Positions 1 through 8,994 of a stretch of DNA of 64,000 nucleotides are shown here, piece after piece. Source of the DNA: Taishania sp965247975 (lineage in GTDB: Bacteria > Bacteroidota > Bacteroidia > Flavobacteriales_D > Crocinitomicaceae); assembly GCA_965247975.1 (NCBI GenBank), contig OZ252050.1, forward strand, positions 3,968,001-4,032,000. The letters are read 5' to 3'. The first letter of the stretch is position 1, and every line of letters starts with the position of its first letter. The position numbers and the translations under genes were made by a program. The notes beneath the pieces are model-generated. The model searched no databases, was not told the DNA's origin, and saw only the letters and a list, made by a program, of their open reading frames with translations.

Positions 1-94
1 GATCTATAATTACAGCGTCGCCTACTTCGGTGTAAACAACGTACGTATTTTCCTGAATAGGATTAAAAGTGAATTTTTTAACGTGAAGTTTCAT
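1..94 (-). CDS. MBL-fold metallo-hydrolase, N-terminal fragment
   Basis: Only the first 31 codons are present; the rest of this minus-strand gene lies left of the window. The ATG is at 92-94. The N-terminus begins MKLHVKKFTFNPIQENTYVV and runs on to an AVIID strand. This two-strand opening with N-x-x-Q-E-N-T-Y-V is typical of the glyoxalase II-like branch of the metallo-beta-lactamase fold, where the HxHxDH zinc motif would follow about 25 residues later, outside the window. It starts 30 bases after the stop of the upstream glycosyltransferase on the same strand, so the two may be co-transcribed. Family assignment rests on a short segment; substrate cannot be inferred. Confidence 0.6.
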   Translation of the reverse strand, partial: MKLHVKKFTFNPIQENTYVVYTEVGDAVIID

Positions 95-124
95 ATGTCA
101 AAGTTAGTTAGAATCTTTTGGATA

Positions 125-1120
125 TTAATTTCCCATTCTGTTGAACACATCTTTCACAATCTTTTCTATATCCTGAAATTCCATGCAATTAAAATGCTTT
201 TTGGGACAACTTTGATGACCGATTTTCGAACAAGGTCTGCATTTTAAATTCAGGACTTCGTGAATGGAATACTGATCTGGCTTTTCAGGAAAATAGGAAT
301 ACATGCCGAGCGCTGGAACGGTATTTCCCCAAACGCTAACTGTTGGAATGTCAAAACAAGAAGCAATGTGCATCAAACCTGTATCGTGTGTAAGAATGAC
401 TTTCGCTTGCGCCACAATACTTGCCGATTGATTCAAGGAAAATCGATTCACACCATTTACCAGATTCGATTTGTGACTTAAGTTCTTCATCAAAGCATCT
501 GATCGTTCAACGTCTGTTGGTCCTCCCAAAAGAATTACAGGTGCAGTTATTTGACCAATGATTTCTGTAAGTTTTTCTGTAGGCAAAATTTTAGTCGCAA
601 ATTGAGCACCGATGGCAATCGCGACAAATGATTTTGGTTCTAAACCAATTGATTCAAGCGTATTTATGTGATTTTCATCGCCCAAATAATATTCGCAGTT
701 CTTATTGTCCGAAACGACTCCCAATTCTTTCACAGCTTCAAAATAGCGATCCACGACATGCACTTTTGGCATTTTATCCGCTTTGAAATTTACCAAAAGC
801 CATTTTTGAAAATTCAATTTAGGAAACGAATAGCTTTTGACGCCCAATTTTCGTTTTAACGAAAGTGTTCGAATGTTTTTGTGCAAATCAATCACAACAT
901 CGTAATTCTCCAATTTCAAGGCATCAATCACTTCATCAATTGATTTTTCAATGCAAATTAATTTTGAAATTCGGGGATTATGTTCAAGAATGGAACGAAA
1001 CGAAGACTTCGTGATAAAATGAATCTCAGCATTTGGAATTTGTTCGTGAATGCATCGAACCACGGGCGTAGTTAGCACGATATCTCCGATGGAACTGAAA
1101 CGAACAATGAGAATTTTCAC
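125..1120 (-). CDS. Glycosyltransferase family 9 (heptosyltransferase-like)
   Basis: The 331-residue protein opens MKILIVRFSSIGDIVLTTPV, the classic N-terminal Rossmann motif of ADP-heptose:LPS heptosyltransferases (GT9, GT-B fold). The C-terminal half carries AIAIGAQFATKILPTEKL and LTHDTGLMHIASCFDIPTVS, the nucleotide-sugar binding region with the conserved D-T-G-x-M-H segment. Family members transfer a heptose or related sugar to lipid A-core oligosaccharide on the cytoplasmic face of the inner membrane. The start codon is GTG at 1118-1120; an in-frame stop lies four codons upstream, so no longer start exists. A cysteine-rich C-terminal stretch (CRPCSKIGHQSCPKKHFNCM) is common in Bacteroidota members. 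Sugar donor and acceptor are unknown. Confidence 0.88.
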   Translation of the reverse strand: MKILIVRFSSIGDIVLTTPVVRCIHEQIPNAEIHFITKSSFRSILEHNPRISKLICIEKSIDEVIDALKLENYDVVIDLHKNIRTLSLKRKLGVKSYSFPKLNFQKWLLVNFKADKMPKVHVVDRYFEAVKELGVVSDNKNCEYYLGDENHINTLESIGLEPKSFVAIAIGAQFATKILPTEKLTEIIGQITAPVILLGGPTDVERSDALMKNLSHKSNLVNGVNRFSLNQSASIVAQAKVILTHDTGLMHIASCFDIPTVSVWGNTVPALGMYSYFPEKPDQYSIHEVLNLKCRPCSKIGHQSCPKKHFNCMEFQDIEKIVKDVFNRMGN

Positions 1121-1342
1121 GTTATAAATTTAGACACAATTCTGTGAGAATAGCAAATGCATGTAATTTTATTAATCGGTAAATCCTTGCATGTGGAATT
1201 AAACAAATGAAATATCTCATATTTTGGGTGTCATTTCTTTCAAAACATTGGAATTATTCCTAACTTCAATAATCCTTGAAATGAAATCTATTTTCATTCG
1301 ATGAAACAAAAACCGTTTTTTTAATTGATTTACCTTTTCACG

Positions 1343-1912
1343 ATGACCAAATTTCAAAACAAATACCGCATTGAATCGATCCGTTTACAAAACTGGGATT
1401 ACCGCTGGAACGCTGCATATTTTATTACCATTTGCACCAAAAATCGTGAACATTATTTTGGCGAAATTCGCGACAACAAAATGCAATTGTCCGGTGCAGG
1501 CGTCATTGCTGACCTTTTGTGGCACGAAATAAAAAATCACGCGAAAAATATTGAATTGGGCGCATTTCAGGTGATGCCGAATCACATTCATGGGATAATT
1601 ATATTGAATGGGGAATCGTTTGATGCGGGGCATTTGGTAGAGGCAGGGCATGCCCTGCCTCTACCAAATGCCCCGCATCAAAAAACCATCGGCCAACAAC
1701 GATTTCAAAACATTGGAAAAAATTCCATTTCATCCATTATCGGATCATACAAATCCGCCGTGACAAAACACGCCAATCGATTGGGAATTGAATTTGCTTG
1801 GCAAACATTGTTTTACGATCATATCATTCATGATAATAATGCCTATCAACGCATTCATAATTACATTATTAACAATCCTTTGAAATGGAAAGAGGATAAA
1901 TTTTGTGGGTAA
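1343..1912 (+). CDS. REP-associated tyrosine transposase (Y1/IS200-like, RAYT)
   Basis: This single-domain HUH nuclease of the TnpA/RAYT family has 189 residues from the ATG at 1343; a TTG 18 bases upstream would add six residues and is less likely. The metal-binding HUH pair is in MPNHIHGIIIL (His81 and His83), and the probable catalytic tyrosine is in YIINNPLKW (Tyr174). RAYTs are single-copy domesticated relatives of IS200/IS605 transposases that bind and nick REP palindromes. Between the HUH strand and the following helix the coding sequence contains a perfect 64-bp palindrome (1619-1682), translated as the insert DAGHLVEAGHALPLPNAPHQ. No IS ends or partner genes are seen beside it. The reading frame is intact, so the enzyme could be active. 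Confidence 0.88.
   Translation: MTKFQNKYRIESIRLQNWDYRWNAAYFITICTKNREHYFGEIRDNKMQLSGAGVIADLLWHEIKNHAKNIELGAFQVMPNHIHGIIILNGESFDAGHLVEAGHALPLPNAPHQKTIGQQRFQNIGKNSISSIIGSYKSAVTKHANRLGIEFAWQTLFYDHIIHDNNAYQRIHNYIINNPLKWKEDKFCG
1619..1682. repeat. 64-bp perfect palindrome inside the RAYT gene
   Basis: Each base from 1619 to 1650 pairs with its mirror from 1651 to 1682 without mismatch; the first mismatch is at 1618/1683. The core is GAGGCAGGGCATGCCCTGCC plus flanking GC-rich arms, in a gene that is otherwise AT-rich. It lies in frame within the transposase gene and adds about 20 codons. As single-stranded DNA or RNA it would form a 32-bp hairpin with essentially no loop, or a cruciform in duplex DNA. 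It may be the element the RAYT recognises, copied into its own gene. Confidence 0.97.
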
Positions 1913-2038
1913 TTTATTGTTGAAAGGTTATTTGTTCCAATTCAAACTGGTATTAAAAAAAAATGAATCGAAAACCAATACCTTTTGAAATATATTTCTG
2001 ACTTTTGATTTAATGATAAATCATTTTTCGCTTAAACA

Positions 2039-2551
2039 ATGAATGTAATTAAACACATGGCTCTTATAATGGCTACAGGGGTTTGTATTATTTCTCTTCT
2101 AGAAATTGTGTCATTAAACTTAACTAATCACATCAATTTTTCCTATACACTTTCTGACTCAGTCTTATTAGGATGCATCGGATTGATTGTTGTTTGGTCA
2201 AGTAAAATCTTCAATCCCAATTTATGGGTTTTTCTTTTTTTGTTTTTACTTCTTGCTTCATTTACTCGATTCGTTAGTTTCAGCGATAATACATACCTTT
2301 TGGTGCTATTTGGCTTGAATATTAATCTCTTAACATTAACTTTAGTTATCACTCATTTAGCCCTCCATCTAGAAAAATTTTCAACTGAAAAGTCCAATGA
2401 AGAAAAAATAACAGATTTCGAAGAAAAAGTAAATTACTTTAAAACAAAGTTTAAATCAAAATCAATTGAAGAGCTTACAAAAAAACAAAAGGAAAAATTG
2501 TTGCCAGAGGCGCATGAAGCAATTATTCGATTGTTAAACGAAAACAACTAA
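2039..2551 (+). CDS. Small multi-pass membrane protein with charged C-terminal helix, unknown function
   Basis: I do not recognise a family. The 170-residue protein has about four hydrophobic segments (roughly residues 5-27, 38-58, 62-80 and 84-108) followed by a soluble tail of about 60 residues rich in Lys and Glu (KSNEEKITDFEEKVNYFKTK and on) with coiled-coil character. The N-terminus is probably a signal anchor. It stands alone between the RAYT gene and the converging glycosyltransferase, whose stop is only 8 bases away. Codon usage and AT content look like the neighbours, so there is no sign of recent transfer. The ATG at 2039 is the first in the frame. Confidence 0.7.
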   Translation: MNVIKHMALIMATGVCIISLLEIVSLNLTNHINFSYTLSDSVLLGCIGLIVVWSSKIFNPNLWVFLFLFLLLASFTRFVSFSDNTYLLVLFGLNINLLTLTLVITHLALHLEKFSTEKSNEEKITDFEEKVNYFKTKFKSKSIEELTKKQKEKLLPEAHEAIIRLLNENN

Positions 2552-2577
2552 AAACCAAATCATTTCCGATTGGTTTT
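2551..2577. terminator. Bidirectional terminator between convergent genes
   Basis: AAAACCAAATC at 2551-2561 pairs with GATTGGTTTT at 2568-2577 with one bulged base and a six-base loop. The A- and T-rich flanks give a T run on both strands, so it can end transcription of the membrane protein (plus) and of the glycosyltransferase (minus), whose stop codons lie within it. The stem is short, so confidence is moderate. Confidence 0.5.
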
Positions 2578-4035
2578 CCAAACTTCAATGTATTCATTCG
2601 CATTTCGTGGATTCATTTTACGCAGCAAGACATCCAACGAAGATGGATTACATTTTTTTGCCAGCTGCATGTTTGGGTAAATCGCTTTGTAATTTGAAAT
2701 TCGTTTTGCCAATTTTTCTTCATCAAAAAAGAAAATGTAATCAAACTTATCACTTTCTTCGGGAATAATTAGAGCGGTTGAATCCGTGCGGTTATTGAAT
2801 GCACAATGCCATTCTTTTGCATAAAATTTTGGCATCATGGAAACAGAACCACTTGCTGTACCTTCTAATAAAATGTGCTCGTTATGCATTTCGTTAGCGT
2901 ATAATTCACGCATAGCCTCAACACGAGATTTTTTCGAATACATCGTTGAAGCAAAAAGTAAAATAGGAATGTTCAAAATCCAAAAAATAATCCAGGAATA
3001 TTTCCACGCTTTTTCTTTAAAATTTGTTTGCTTGAATAAATCAAAACCAATCACACCAAGAATGATGAAAAAGGGTAAAACTGATAAAATAAATCGCTCT
3101 TGTCGGTTCGGATAAATGGTGTGAAACAAAATAAAAATCAACGTGGGAACAAATAAAATCATGTATTTTTTCCAAGAGCGGATAAATCCTGCAAACATCA
3201 ATAAACCAAACGGAAACAACAAAGAGCCGATCAAAACCAAAAAATACATGAAGTAATTCTGATTTTGGAGATAAGCGGTACCCTCGTTCATGTTGTAAAC
3301 CACATAGGTAATTAATTCAGCAAATGGTCGACCCCAAATAAAATAATCGACCAATCCTTGTGTGAGTCCAAACACAATTAAAACCCCGGCACAGAAAAGA
3401 AAAAATGGTTTCCATTTGAATTGAAAAAAGTAAATCGCCGCCATTCCAATAGCAAAAACGCCAATTTGATAGCGAAATGAAACCGCGAATCCCAAAAGGA
3501 ATCCTGCCCACAGAAAATCAATCATTTTGCGCTCACGAATGGCAAACCAAACTCCCAATACAATGAATGGAATGGCCGCAGTTTCAACTAAATTACGGAC
3601 AGACACAAAAGGCATAATCCACAGCAAAGCAAGCAACCATCCTACGATTTTTGCATTTTTTGGATTGGATAACTTTTCAGTGATTTTGATTCCATAAACT
3701 ACAACGAACATCGAAGCCAACGCATGAATGAGTCGATTGATCATCATTAAAAATCCTGGGTCAACCACCCCAATCGCCTTCATGAACCAAAAATAAAGGA
3801 AATTCAATCCAACATACGTAAAACTATGCCCTTCTGGAGCACCTCTGTTTCCCTCTGTCCATGGAAGCCAATTATTGTAATCATAACCATCCACCCAGGA
3901 CGCCGATGATTCGATAATCAAAAAGTGATCATCATGCATTCCATAACCAGGCGAAAAAATTACAGCAATTAATCGCGCTAAAATCGCCGCGCCCAGAATC
4001 CATGAATAATTTTTAAAGAACTGTGATTTAAACAT
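2560..4035 (-). CDS. Polytopic mannosyltransferase-like glycosyltransferase (GT22/GT-C type)
   Basis: This integral membrane protein of 491 residues has about ten hydrophobic segments between residues 10 and 360 and a C-terminal soluble domain. An acidic pair in the first periplasmic loop (GYGMHDDHFLI, about residues 31-41) is the expected catalytic site of GT-C enzymes. The motif HTIYPNRQERFILSVLPFF near residue 310 matches the HKEERF signature of GT22 (PIG-B/Alg9-like) enzymes. Such enzymes use polyprenyl-phosphate sugars and glycosylate lipids or oligosaccharides on the periplasmic side. It starts one base after the stop of the LTA-synthase-like gene and is probably translated in the same operon. 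Sugar and acceptor are unknown; PMT-type classification is the alternative. Confidence 0.75.
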   Translation of the reverse strand: MFKSQFFKNYSWILGAAILARLIAVIFSPGYGMHDDHFLIIESSASWVDGYDYNNWLPWTEGNRGAPEGHSFTYVGLNFLYFWFMKAIGVVDPGFLMMINRLIHALASMFVVVYGIKITEKLSNPKNAKIVGWLLALLWIMPFVSVRNLVETAAIPFIVLGVWFAIRERKMIDFLWAGFLLGFAVSFRYQIGVFAIGMAAIYFFQFKWKPFFLFCAGVLIVFGLTQGLVDYFIWGRPFAELITYVVYNMNEGTAYLQNQNYFMYFLVLIGSLLFPFGLLMFAGFIRSWKKYMILFVPTLIFILFHTIYPNRQERFILSVLPFFIILGVIGFDLFKQTNFKEKAWKYSWIIFWILNIPILLFASTMYSKKSRVEAMRELYANEMHNEHILLEGTASGSVSMMPKFYAKEWHCAFNNRTDSTALIIPEESDKFDYIFFFDEEKLAKRISNYKAIYPNMQLAKKCNPSSLDVLLRKMNPRNANEYIEVWKTNRK

Positions 4036-4036
4036 T

Positions 4037-5914
4037 TTAAAGGGCTTTGTAATTTGAATAAATCAATGAAATTGCTGATTCACATCTTAACTTTTGCTTT
4101 TTCAATTCGGCTTCAGTATAGGTGTTTTCCATGAAATTTTTTCCGTCAAAATTGAACGTGAAATTTCCTTTTGGAGTTATCCAACCGTAACCGCGATTAA
4201 TTGTATGCAAGGCAAATTCAGGCGCTTTCGGATTCATTAAATCCTTTGCCCAAACATACCTCTCAAAATCGCCTCCCATTTGATACAATAGAGTTCGAAC
4301 TATATCTGTTTGAGATCCCAAGCGATTCACTTTTTTACCACGATATGATTTCTTTAAAGGTTCACCATAAATGCACAAAGGAACATGAAAATAAGCCCCT
4401 GAACTTGGGTTTTGAACTTTATTCGATGCGTGACCATGATCTGCTACCAACACAAAAATGGTGTTCTTGTACCACGGTTCTTTTTTACAAGATTGAATAA
4501 AATCCCACAAACATTTATCGGCATAGCTCAACGAATTCATGAAATTTCCTTCAACACCACCAAATTTAGTGTACTTTTCTTTGTTTGGATAATCATACGG
4601 AGAATGAGTACTTCCCGTAAAACCACATTGCATAAATGGTTCTTTGAGTTTATTCATTTTCTGACGCAGTATTTTGTACAAATCTTCATCGTAATAATTT
4701 AATTTCCCTCGACCTAAACCTTTTGGAAAATCATTCTCGTCTTGAACCTCATCGAAATTATGGTCTGTAAAATATCCGCCGATGTTTCCATATTTTAAAT
4801 CGCCACTAAAAATGTAATTACTTGTGTAGCCCCATTTTTTTAAATCTTCATTCAAACAAGGTAACTTCCGGTGCTTGTCAGATTGCATCGTGATGGAAAT
4901 TTCAGGCAACGCTGGATAACCACCAAAAATACTAGAGTTCCCAATTTCAGAAGTTCCTCCAGTTGCATAAAACCGTGTAAATAATAATCCTTCTTTGGTC
5001 AATTTATCAAAATAAGGTGTGGCAGTCGGACTTCCAGTAATGGATCCAATGGCATTTGCCGTCCAACTTTCAAGCACGATAACTACAATGTTTGGGCGTT
5101 TATTTTCGAGGAATAATTGCTCATGCTCCAATGGATAATCATAAAAATCGGCCAAGGCTTTTTTGGCTTTTTCTTCCGAAATTTTTGGAATAAAGGCACC
5201 TATTTCCGAGCGATTATAAAGTAAAAAACTCTTCGCAAAGAAATACGTCGAATTGACCGATAAGTCATTCGCCACATAGTTTTTTGAATAATACGCTGCA
5301 TCGCTATTTATCGGAATTTGTTGCCATCCACCTCGCGTTAAAAGTCCACATAGAAAAAGCAAAACAGGAATCACGATTACCGTCAACGCAAGTTTTGGCA
5401 ATACAGAAAATTGATGATTTAATGCTGGTCTATTCAAAATCCAGCGACCTATTCTCCAAGCAAAAACCAATTCCAAAATGGAATAGATGACAAACCAAAT
5501 GGTCATGCCATAATCAGCCGTTCTGAACACCTCATCTGGATTGGATAAATGCATAAAAACCCGAGAAGTCAATTTATGATTCCACTCTGGATATGCATTG
5601 ATTTCTCCCGCATGAATAAATGTACAGGCGATCACTTCAAGCGTCAAGACAATGAAAAAACTTCGTTTCGCCCATTTCTTGTTCCAAACTAGAAAAATAA
5701 TGTAAAAGATAAATGGAATGGCACTCAAAATACCAGCCGTTGCTAAATCCAAGCGCATTGAATAAATAAATGCTCCTAACCACTCAAAGAAAGAAATGCC
5801 TTCAAACTTCGAAAAATTGTGAATGGTAAATAAAATGCGTTGAAAATCAAATATCAGTATCCAAAAAAGGAAAAGTCCAAGGATACGAAGTATGAGCGTC
5901 TTTGCTATTTGCAT
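4037..5914 (-). CDS. LTA synthase-like membrane sulfatase-fold enzyme (phosphoglycerol transferase family)
   Basis: This protein has 625 residues: about five transmembrane helices in residues 7-195, then an extracytoplasmic alkaline-phosphatase/sulfatase-fold domain from about residue 272 (RPNIVVIVLESWTANAIGS). The nucleophile threonine is expected at T321 in FYATGGTSEIGNSSIFGGYP, and metal ligands include the ADHGHAS segment. The family (COG1368) includes LtaS, OpgB/MdoB and phosphoethanolamine transferases, which move phosphoglycerol or phosphoethanolamine from phospholipids to a periplasmic glycan. Gram-negative Bacteroidota lack lipoteichoic acid, so the acceptor is probably another envelope glycan (inference). 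It lies between the MurF-Alr gene (18-base gap) and the GT22-like gene (1-base gap), in an operon-like array. Confidence 0.88.
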   Translation of the reverse strand: MQIAKTLILRILGLFLFWILIFDFQRILFTIHNFSKFEGISFFEWLGAFIYSMRLDLATAGILSAIPFIFYIIFLVWNKKWAKRSFFIVLTLEVIACTFIHAGEINAYPEWNHKLTSRVFMHLSNPDEVFRTADYGMTIWFVIYSILELVFAWRIGRWILNRPALNHQFSVLPKLALTVIVIPVLLFLCGLLTRGGWQQIPINSDAAYYSKNYVANDLSVNSTYFFAKSFLLYNRSEIGAFIPKISEEKAKKALADFYDYPLEHEQLFLENKRPNIVVIVLESWTANAIGSITGSPTATPYFDKLTKEGLLFTRFYATGGTSEIGNSSIFGGYPALPEISITMQSDKHRKLPCLNEDLKKWGYTSNYIFSGDLKYGNIGGYFTDHNFDEVQDENDFPKGLGRGKLNYYDEDLYKILRQKMNKLKEPFMQCGFTGSTHSPYDYPNKEKYTKFGGVEGNFMNSLSYADKCLWDFIQSCKKEPWYKNTIFVLVADHGHASNKVQNPSSGAYFHVPLCIYGEPLKKSYRGKKVNRLGSQTDIVRTLLYQMGGDFERYVWAKDLMNPKAPEFALHTINRGYGWITPKGNFTFNFDGKNFMENTYTEAELKKQKLRCESAISLIYSNYKAL

Positions 5915-5932
5915 GGTGCAAATTTAAAGAAA

Positions 5933-8209
5933 TTACTCCACGTAAGTTCGATGAACACGACTAGAAATACTTGTCATGATTTCATACGAAATAGTTCCCT
6001 GCAATTCCGCCATTTTTTCAATGCTTTGGTTTGTTCCAATGATTTCTACTTCATCGCCAACTTTTGCTGAAATGGAAGAAACATCTACCATAATCATGTC
6101 CATGCAGACATTTCCGATGACTGGACATTCATGCCCGTGAATGAAAACCGCACCTTTTCCATTGCTCAAACTACGTCGAAAGCCGTCCGCATAACCTACT
6201 GGAATAGTTGCAATAAGCATTTCTTTGTCACTCAGAAATGTGCGATTATATCCCACACTTTGTCCTGGTCCAATTTTTCGAATTTGAGAAATAGCTGAAT
6301 ACCAGCTTAATACAGGATTCAATTTGCGCTTTAAATCTGGATTGGAAGAAACACCAAACATGCCTATTCCGATGCGAATCATGCTAAATCCAACTTGTGG
6401 ATAATTAGCTATTCCAGATGAATTTAAAATATGCGTTTCGAATGAATACGGTAATTCCGCTTGAATTTGTTTTACAACAGTGCCGAATTTTTGTAATTGA
6501 AGTTCAGTAAAACGTTTGTCGCGCCGATTATCCGCGTCCGCGAGATGAGAATAAACAGATCGGATTTTCACCTCAGGTTGCGCTTGAATCACTTCCAATA
6601 CTTTCTCAATTTCGGTTGTTTCAAAGCCCAATCGATTCATTCCAGTGTTAATTTTTACATGAATCGGATATTGTTCTTTGCCTTGCGCGATGCATTCTGA
6701 AATAAAATCATCCAATTGCTGAAAATCATAAATAGCTGGTTCCAAATTATTTAAGATACATGCCTCGAAATTGCTTTCTTCGGTATTCATAACCATAATT
6801 GGTTTCTTGATACCTGCATTTCGAATTTCTACTCCTTCGTCAACATAGGCTACACCATAATAATCAACACCAAAAGAATCAACAAATTGAACCATTTTCT
6901 GCAATCCAGATCCATATCCAGCGGCTTTCATCATGGCCATTATTTTGGTGGACTCAGGCAAAAGTTGTTTATGTGCTAAAATATTTTTTCGCAAATTCTT
7001 TAAATCTATTCGAATATGCGTTTTGTGTCTTTTGATTTTATATCGATTTGCTAAACGCTGAAAATTGGAATTCTTGGCACTTTTAAAAAGAACCACCATA
7101 TTCTCCAAAGTCAAATCAAGGTGCTTTTCGTCCGAGATAAACTGAACAAAATCAGGCGAATATTCTTGAATTAACGTTTCAAGTTCTTTTTTGAGATCTG
7201 TTGCATTCGGCGGTAAGCCAACCAAAACAGCTCTTTTTTTACCGTTGGAAATTAATTGTTGAAACTCCAACGAATTTCGAAAAGCATCAAAATCTAAATT
7301 GTACGTATCATTGATAATGAAATTGCCATTTATCCCGTCAAACGTTTCCATTCGCAACGCAAGACTCGGTAAACTTTCAAGTTTTTGTTGCAGTAAACTA
7401 AGGTCAGAAACGAATTGCTGAGCAACACAAAAAGCCAAGGAAGCATTCAAAACATTGACCGAATTATCCGCTTCGATTGATTTTAATTGTTCCTTTTTTA
7501 ACAACGGAGCTGTCAGATGATTGTTTAATCTTACTCCAGAAAAATCGCGCTTTTCATTACTGTGCACAAACAACTTAACGCCAGTAAAAAGCGATGAAAT
7601 AAACGAATCTGAGGTATGACGTCCAGTGACAAAATCACTTGAGGTCCAAACGCCAATTGTTGGTTTCACCATGCGATTGATCAGCACAGGATCCAACTCT
7701 TCGTGTGGCTTTATTTCGATAATGCCAATTTCTGAAGAAGCTTTCAATTCCAAAATAGACAAGGCAATTCCAAGCTGCGAATTGTACGTTTTAGGACTGC
7801 GCGATACTTTTTTTTCTGGTGAAAGAAAATGATACAACCATTCTTTGACTGTTGTTTTTCCTGCTTTTCCCGAAATAGCAACAACTTCACCTGTGAATCT
7901 TTCACGTTTAAATGTTGCCAAGTCGAAAAGTGCGTTCCAGACATTAGGAACGACAATGATTTGAGCGCCCTTCAAATGAAGAACTAGTTCTTCGGAGACA
8001 ACAAAATGTCGGATTCCTTGGTCATAACTTGCAACAATATACGCATGACCATTTGTTTGATTTCCATCCAACGCAAAAAAAACGGTATTCGCTGGATCGC
8101 CAATTTTTCTGGAATCATAAACGATTGCATTTATTTCTTCCTGACTTTCGCAATTCGCTTTCCCTTGAATTAATTCAATAAATTGTTGATTGGGAATATT
8201 TAGCTTCAT
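5933..8209 (-). CDS. Bifunctional MurF ligase / alanine racemase fusion
   Basis: The protein has 758 residues with two enzymes in one chain. The N-terminal half (about 1-375) is a Mur ligase resembling MurF, with the ATP loop GKAGKTTVKEW at 114-124 and the NDTYN segment near 300. The C-terminal half (about 395-758) is a PLP alanine racemase: the PLP lysine is K428 in MMKAAGYGSG, followed by MNRLGF, YSHLADAD, RIGIGMFG and SVGYNRTF, the last carrying the catalytic tyrosine region. The racemase makes D-alanine, and MurF adds D-Ala-D-Ala to UDP-MurNAc-tripeptide in the cytoplasm. This fusion is known from Bacteroidota. The stop of thymidine kinase lies five bases upstream of its ATG, so the genes are probably co-transcribed. 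Confidence 0.93.
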   Translation of the reverse strand: MKLNIPNQQFIELIQGKANCESQEEINAIVYDSRKIGDPANTVFFALDGNQTNGHAYIVASYDQGIRHFVVSEELVLHLKGAQIIVVPNVWNALFDLATFKRERFTGEVVAISGKAGKTTVKEWLYHFLSPEKKVSRSPKTYNSQLGIALSILELKASSEIGIIEIKPHEELDPVLINRMVKPTIGVWTSSDFVTGRHTSDSFISSLFTGVKLFVHSNEKRDFSGVRLNNHLTAPLLKKEQLKSIEADNSVNVLNASLAFCVAQQFVSDLSLLQQKLESLPSLALRMETFDGINGNFIINDTYNLDFDAFRNSLEFQQLISNGKKRAVLVGLPPNATDLKKELETLIQEYSPDFVQFISDEKHLDLTLENMVVLFKSAKNSNFQRLANRYKIKRHKTHIRIDLKNLRKNILAHKQLLPESTKIMAMMKAAGYGSGLQKMVQFVDSFGVDYYGVAYVDEGVEIRNAGIKKPIMVMNTEESNFEACILNNLEPAIYDFQQLDDFISECIAQGKEQYPIHVKINTGMNRLGFETTEIEKVLEVIQAQPEVKIRSVYSHLADADNRRDKRFTELQLQKFGTVVKQIQAELPYSFETHILNSSGIANYPQVGFSMIRIGIGMFGVSSNPDLKRKLNPVLSWYSAISQIRKIGPGQSVGYNRTFLSDKEMLIATIPVGYADGFRRSLSNGKGAVFIHGHECPVIGNVCMDMIMVDVSSISAKVGDEVEIIGTNQSIEKMAELQGTISYEIMTSISSRVHRTYVE

Positions 8210-8214
8210 GGTTT

Positions 8215-8790
8215 TTAATGTGCAATTTTATTGTAGCACGAACGGCAAAGAGGTTTGTATTTTTCTACAGCACCAACAAGCACTTGCTCCTTATCTCCTA
8301 CCGTTCGATGCGAAAACTGAGCTAAGTTACCACATGAAACACAAATGGCGTGCACTTTTGTAACATATTCTGCCAAACACATCAACTGTGGCATTGGACC
8401 AAACGGAACTCCAAGGTAATCCATATCTAATCCAGCTAAAATTACCCTCACACCTTTTTTTGAAAGTTCATTGACAACTTGAATAATTCCTGGATCAAAA
8501 AATTGAGCTTCATCGATGGCAACCACTTTTTCTTTGTTCCAATGCGACAAGATCGAGGCAGATTCTTCAACAACAATGGCTTGAAATGTGCTTCCTTGAT
8601 GGCTCACAACATTCTCTTCACTGTAACGATTATCGATTTTTGGTTTGAAAAGGAGTAATTTTTGATTGGCAAATTCTGCCCGTTTCAAGCGTCGAATCAA
8701 CTCTTCCGTTTTACCCGAAAACATGGATCCGCAAATCACTTCAATCCAACCATTTTGTCTTCCCTCTGTGGGGAATTGCTCTAAAAACAT
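8215..8790 (-). CDS. tdk: Thymidine kinase
   Basis: This 191-residue type II thymidine kinase catalyses ATP-dependent phosphorylation of thymidine to dTMP in the cytosolic salvage pathway. The P-loop is VICGSMFSGKTEELIRRLKR (about residues 18-37), the Walker B/DEAQ region is VVAIDEAQFFD, and two zinc cysteine pairs are in ICVSCGNLAQ and PLCRSCYNKI near the C-terminus, with the lasso-region YKPLCR. Length and order match the bacterial family. It is the first gene of the minus-strand cluster that continues into MurF-Alr five bases downstream; no functional link between the two is obvious beyond co-transcription. Confidence 0.95.
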   Translation of the reverse strand: MFLEQFPTEGRQNGWIEVICGSMFSGKTEELIRRLKRAEFANQKLLLFKPKIDNRYSEENVVSHQGSTFQAIVVEESASILSHWNKEKVVAIDEAQFFDPGIIQVVNELSKKGVRVILAGLDMDYLGVPFGPMPQLMCLAEYVTKVHAICVSCGNLAQFSHRTVGDKEQVLVGAVEKYKPLCRSCYNKIAH

Positions 8791-8994
8791 ACCTTAATTT
8801 TGACTTTTAGTTTTCAACAATGAACACACGATAATTTTCTGTTAATCCTACATTTGAGGGCAACATTCTTGGTAACTTTACGGTTTAAAATTCGTTATTT
8901 TAGTGTTCTTAAAATCAACTACGTTAGCAACTTTGCTTATTTGTTGAAAAACTGTAGGAATGCTGATTGAAATGAGACAAACAAACAGTAAAAA

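Noticed and set aside
1238..1253. A 16-base sequence TTTCAAAACATTGGAA repeated at 1703-1718 inside the RAYT gene.
   Set aside because: Only one further copy is seen and 16-base matches are expected by chance in 64 kb of AT-rich DNA; no palindrome or element boundary coincides.
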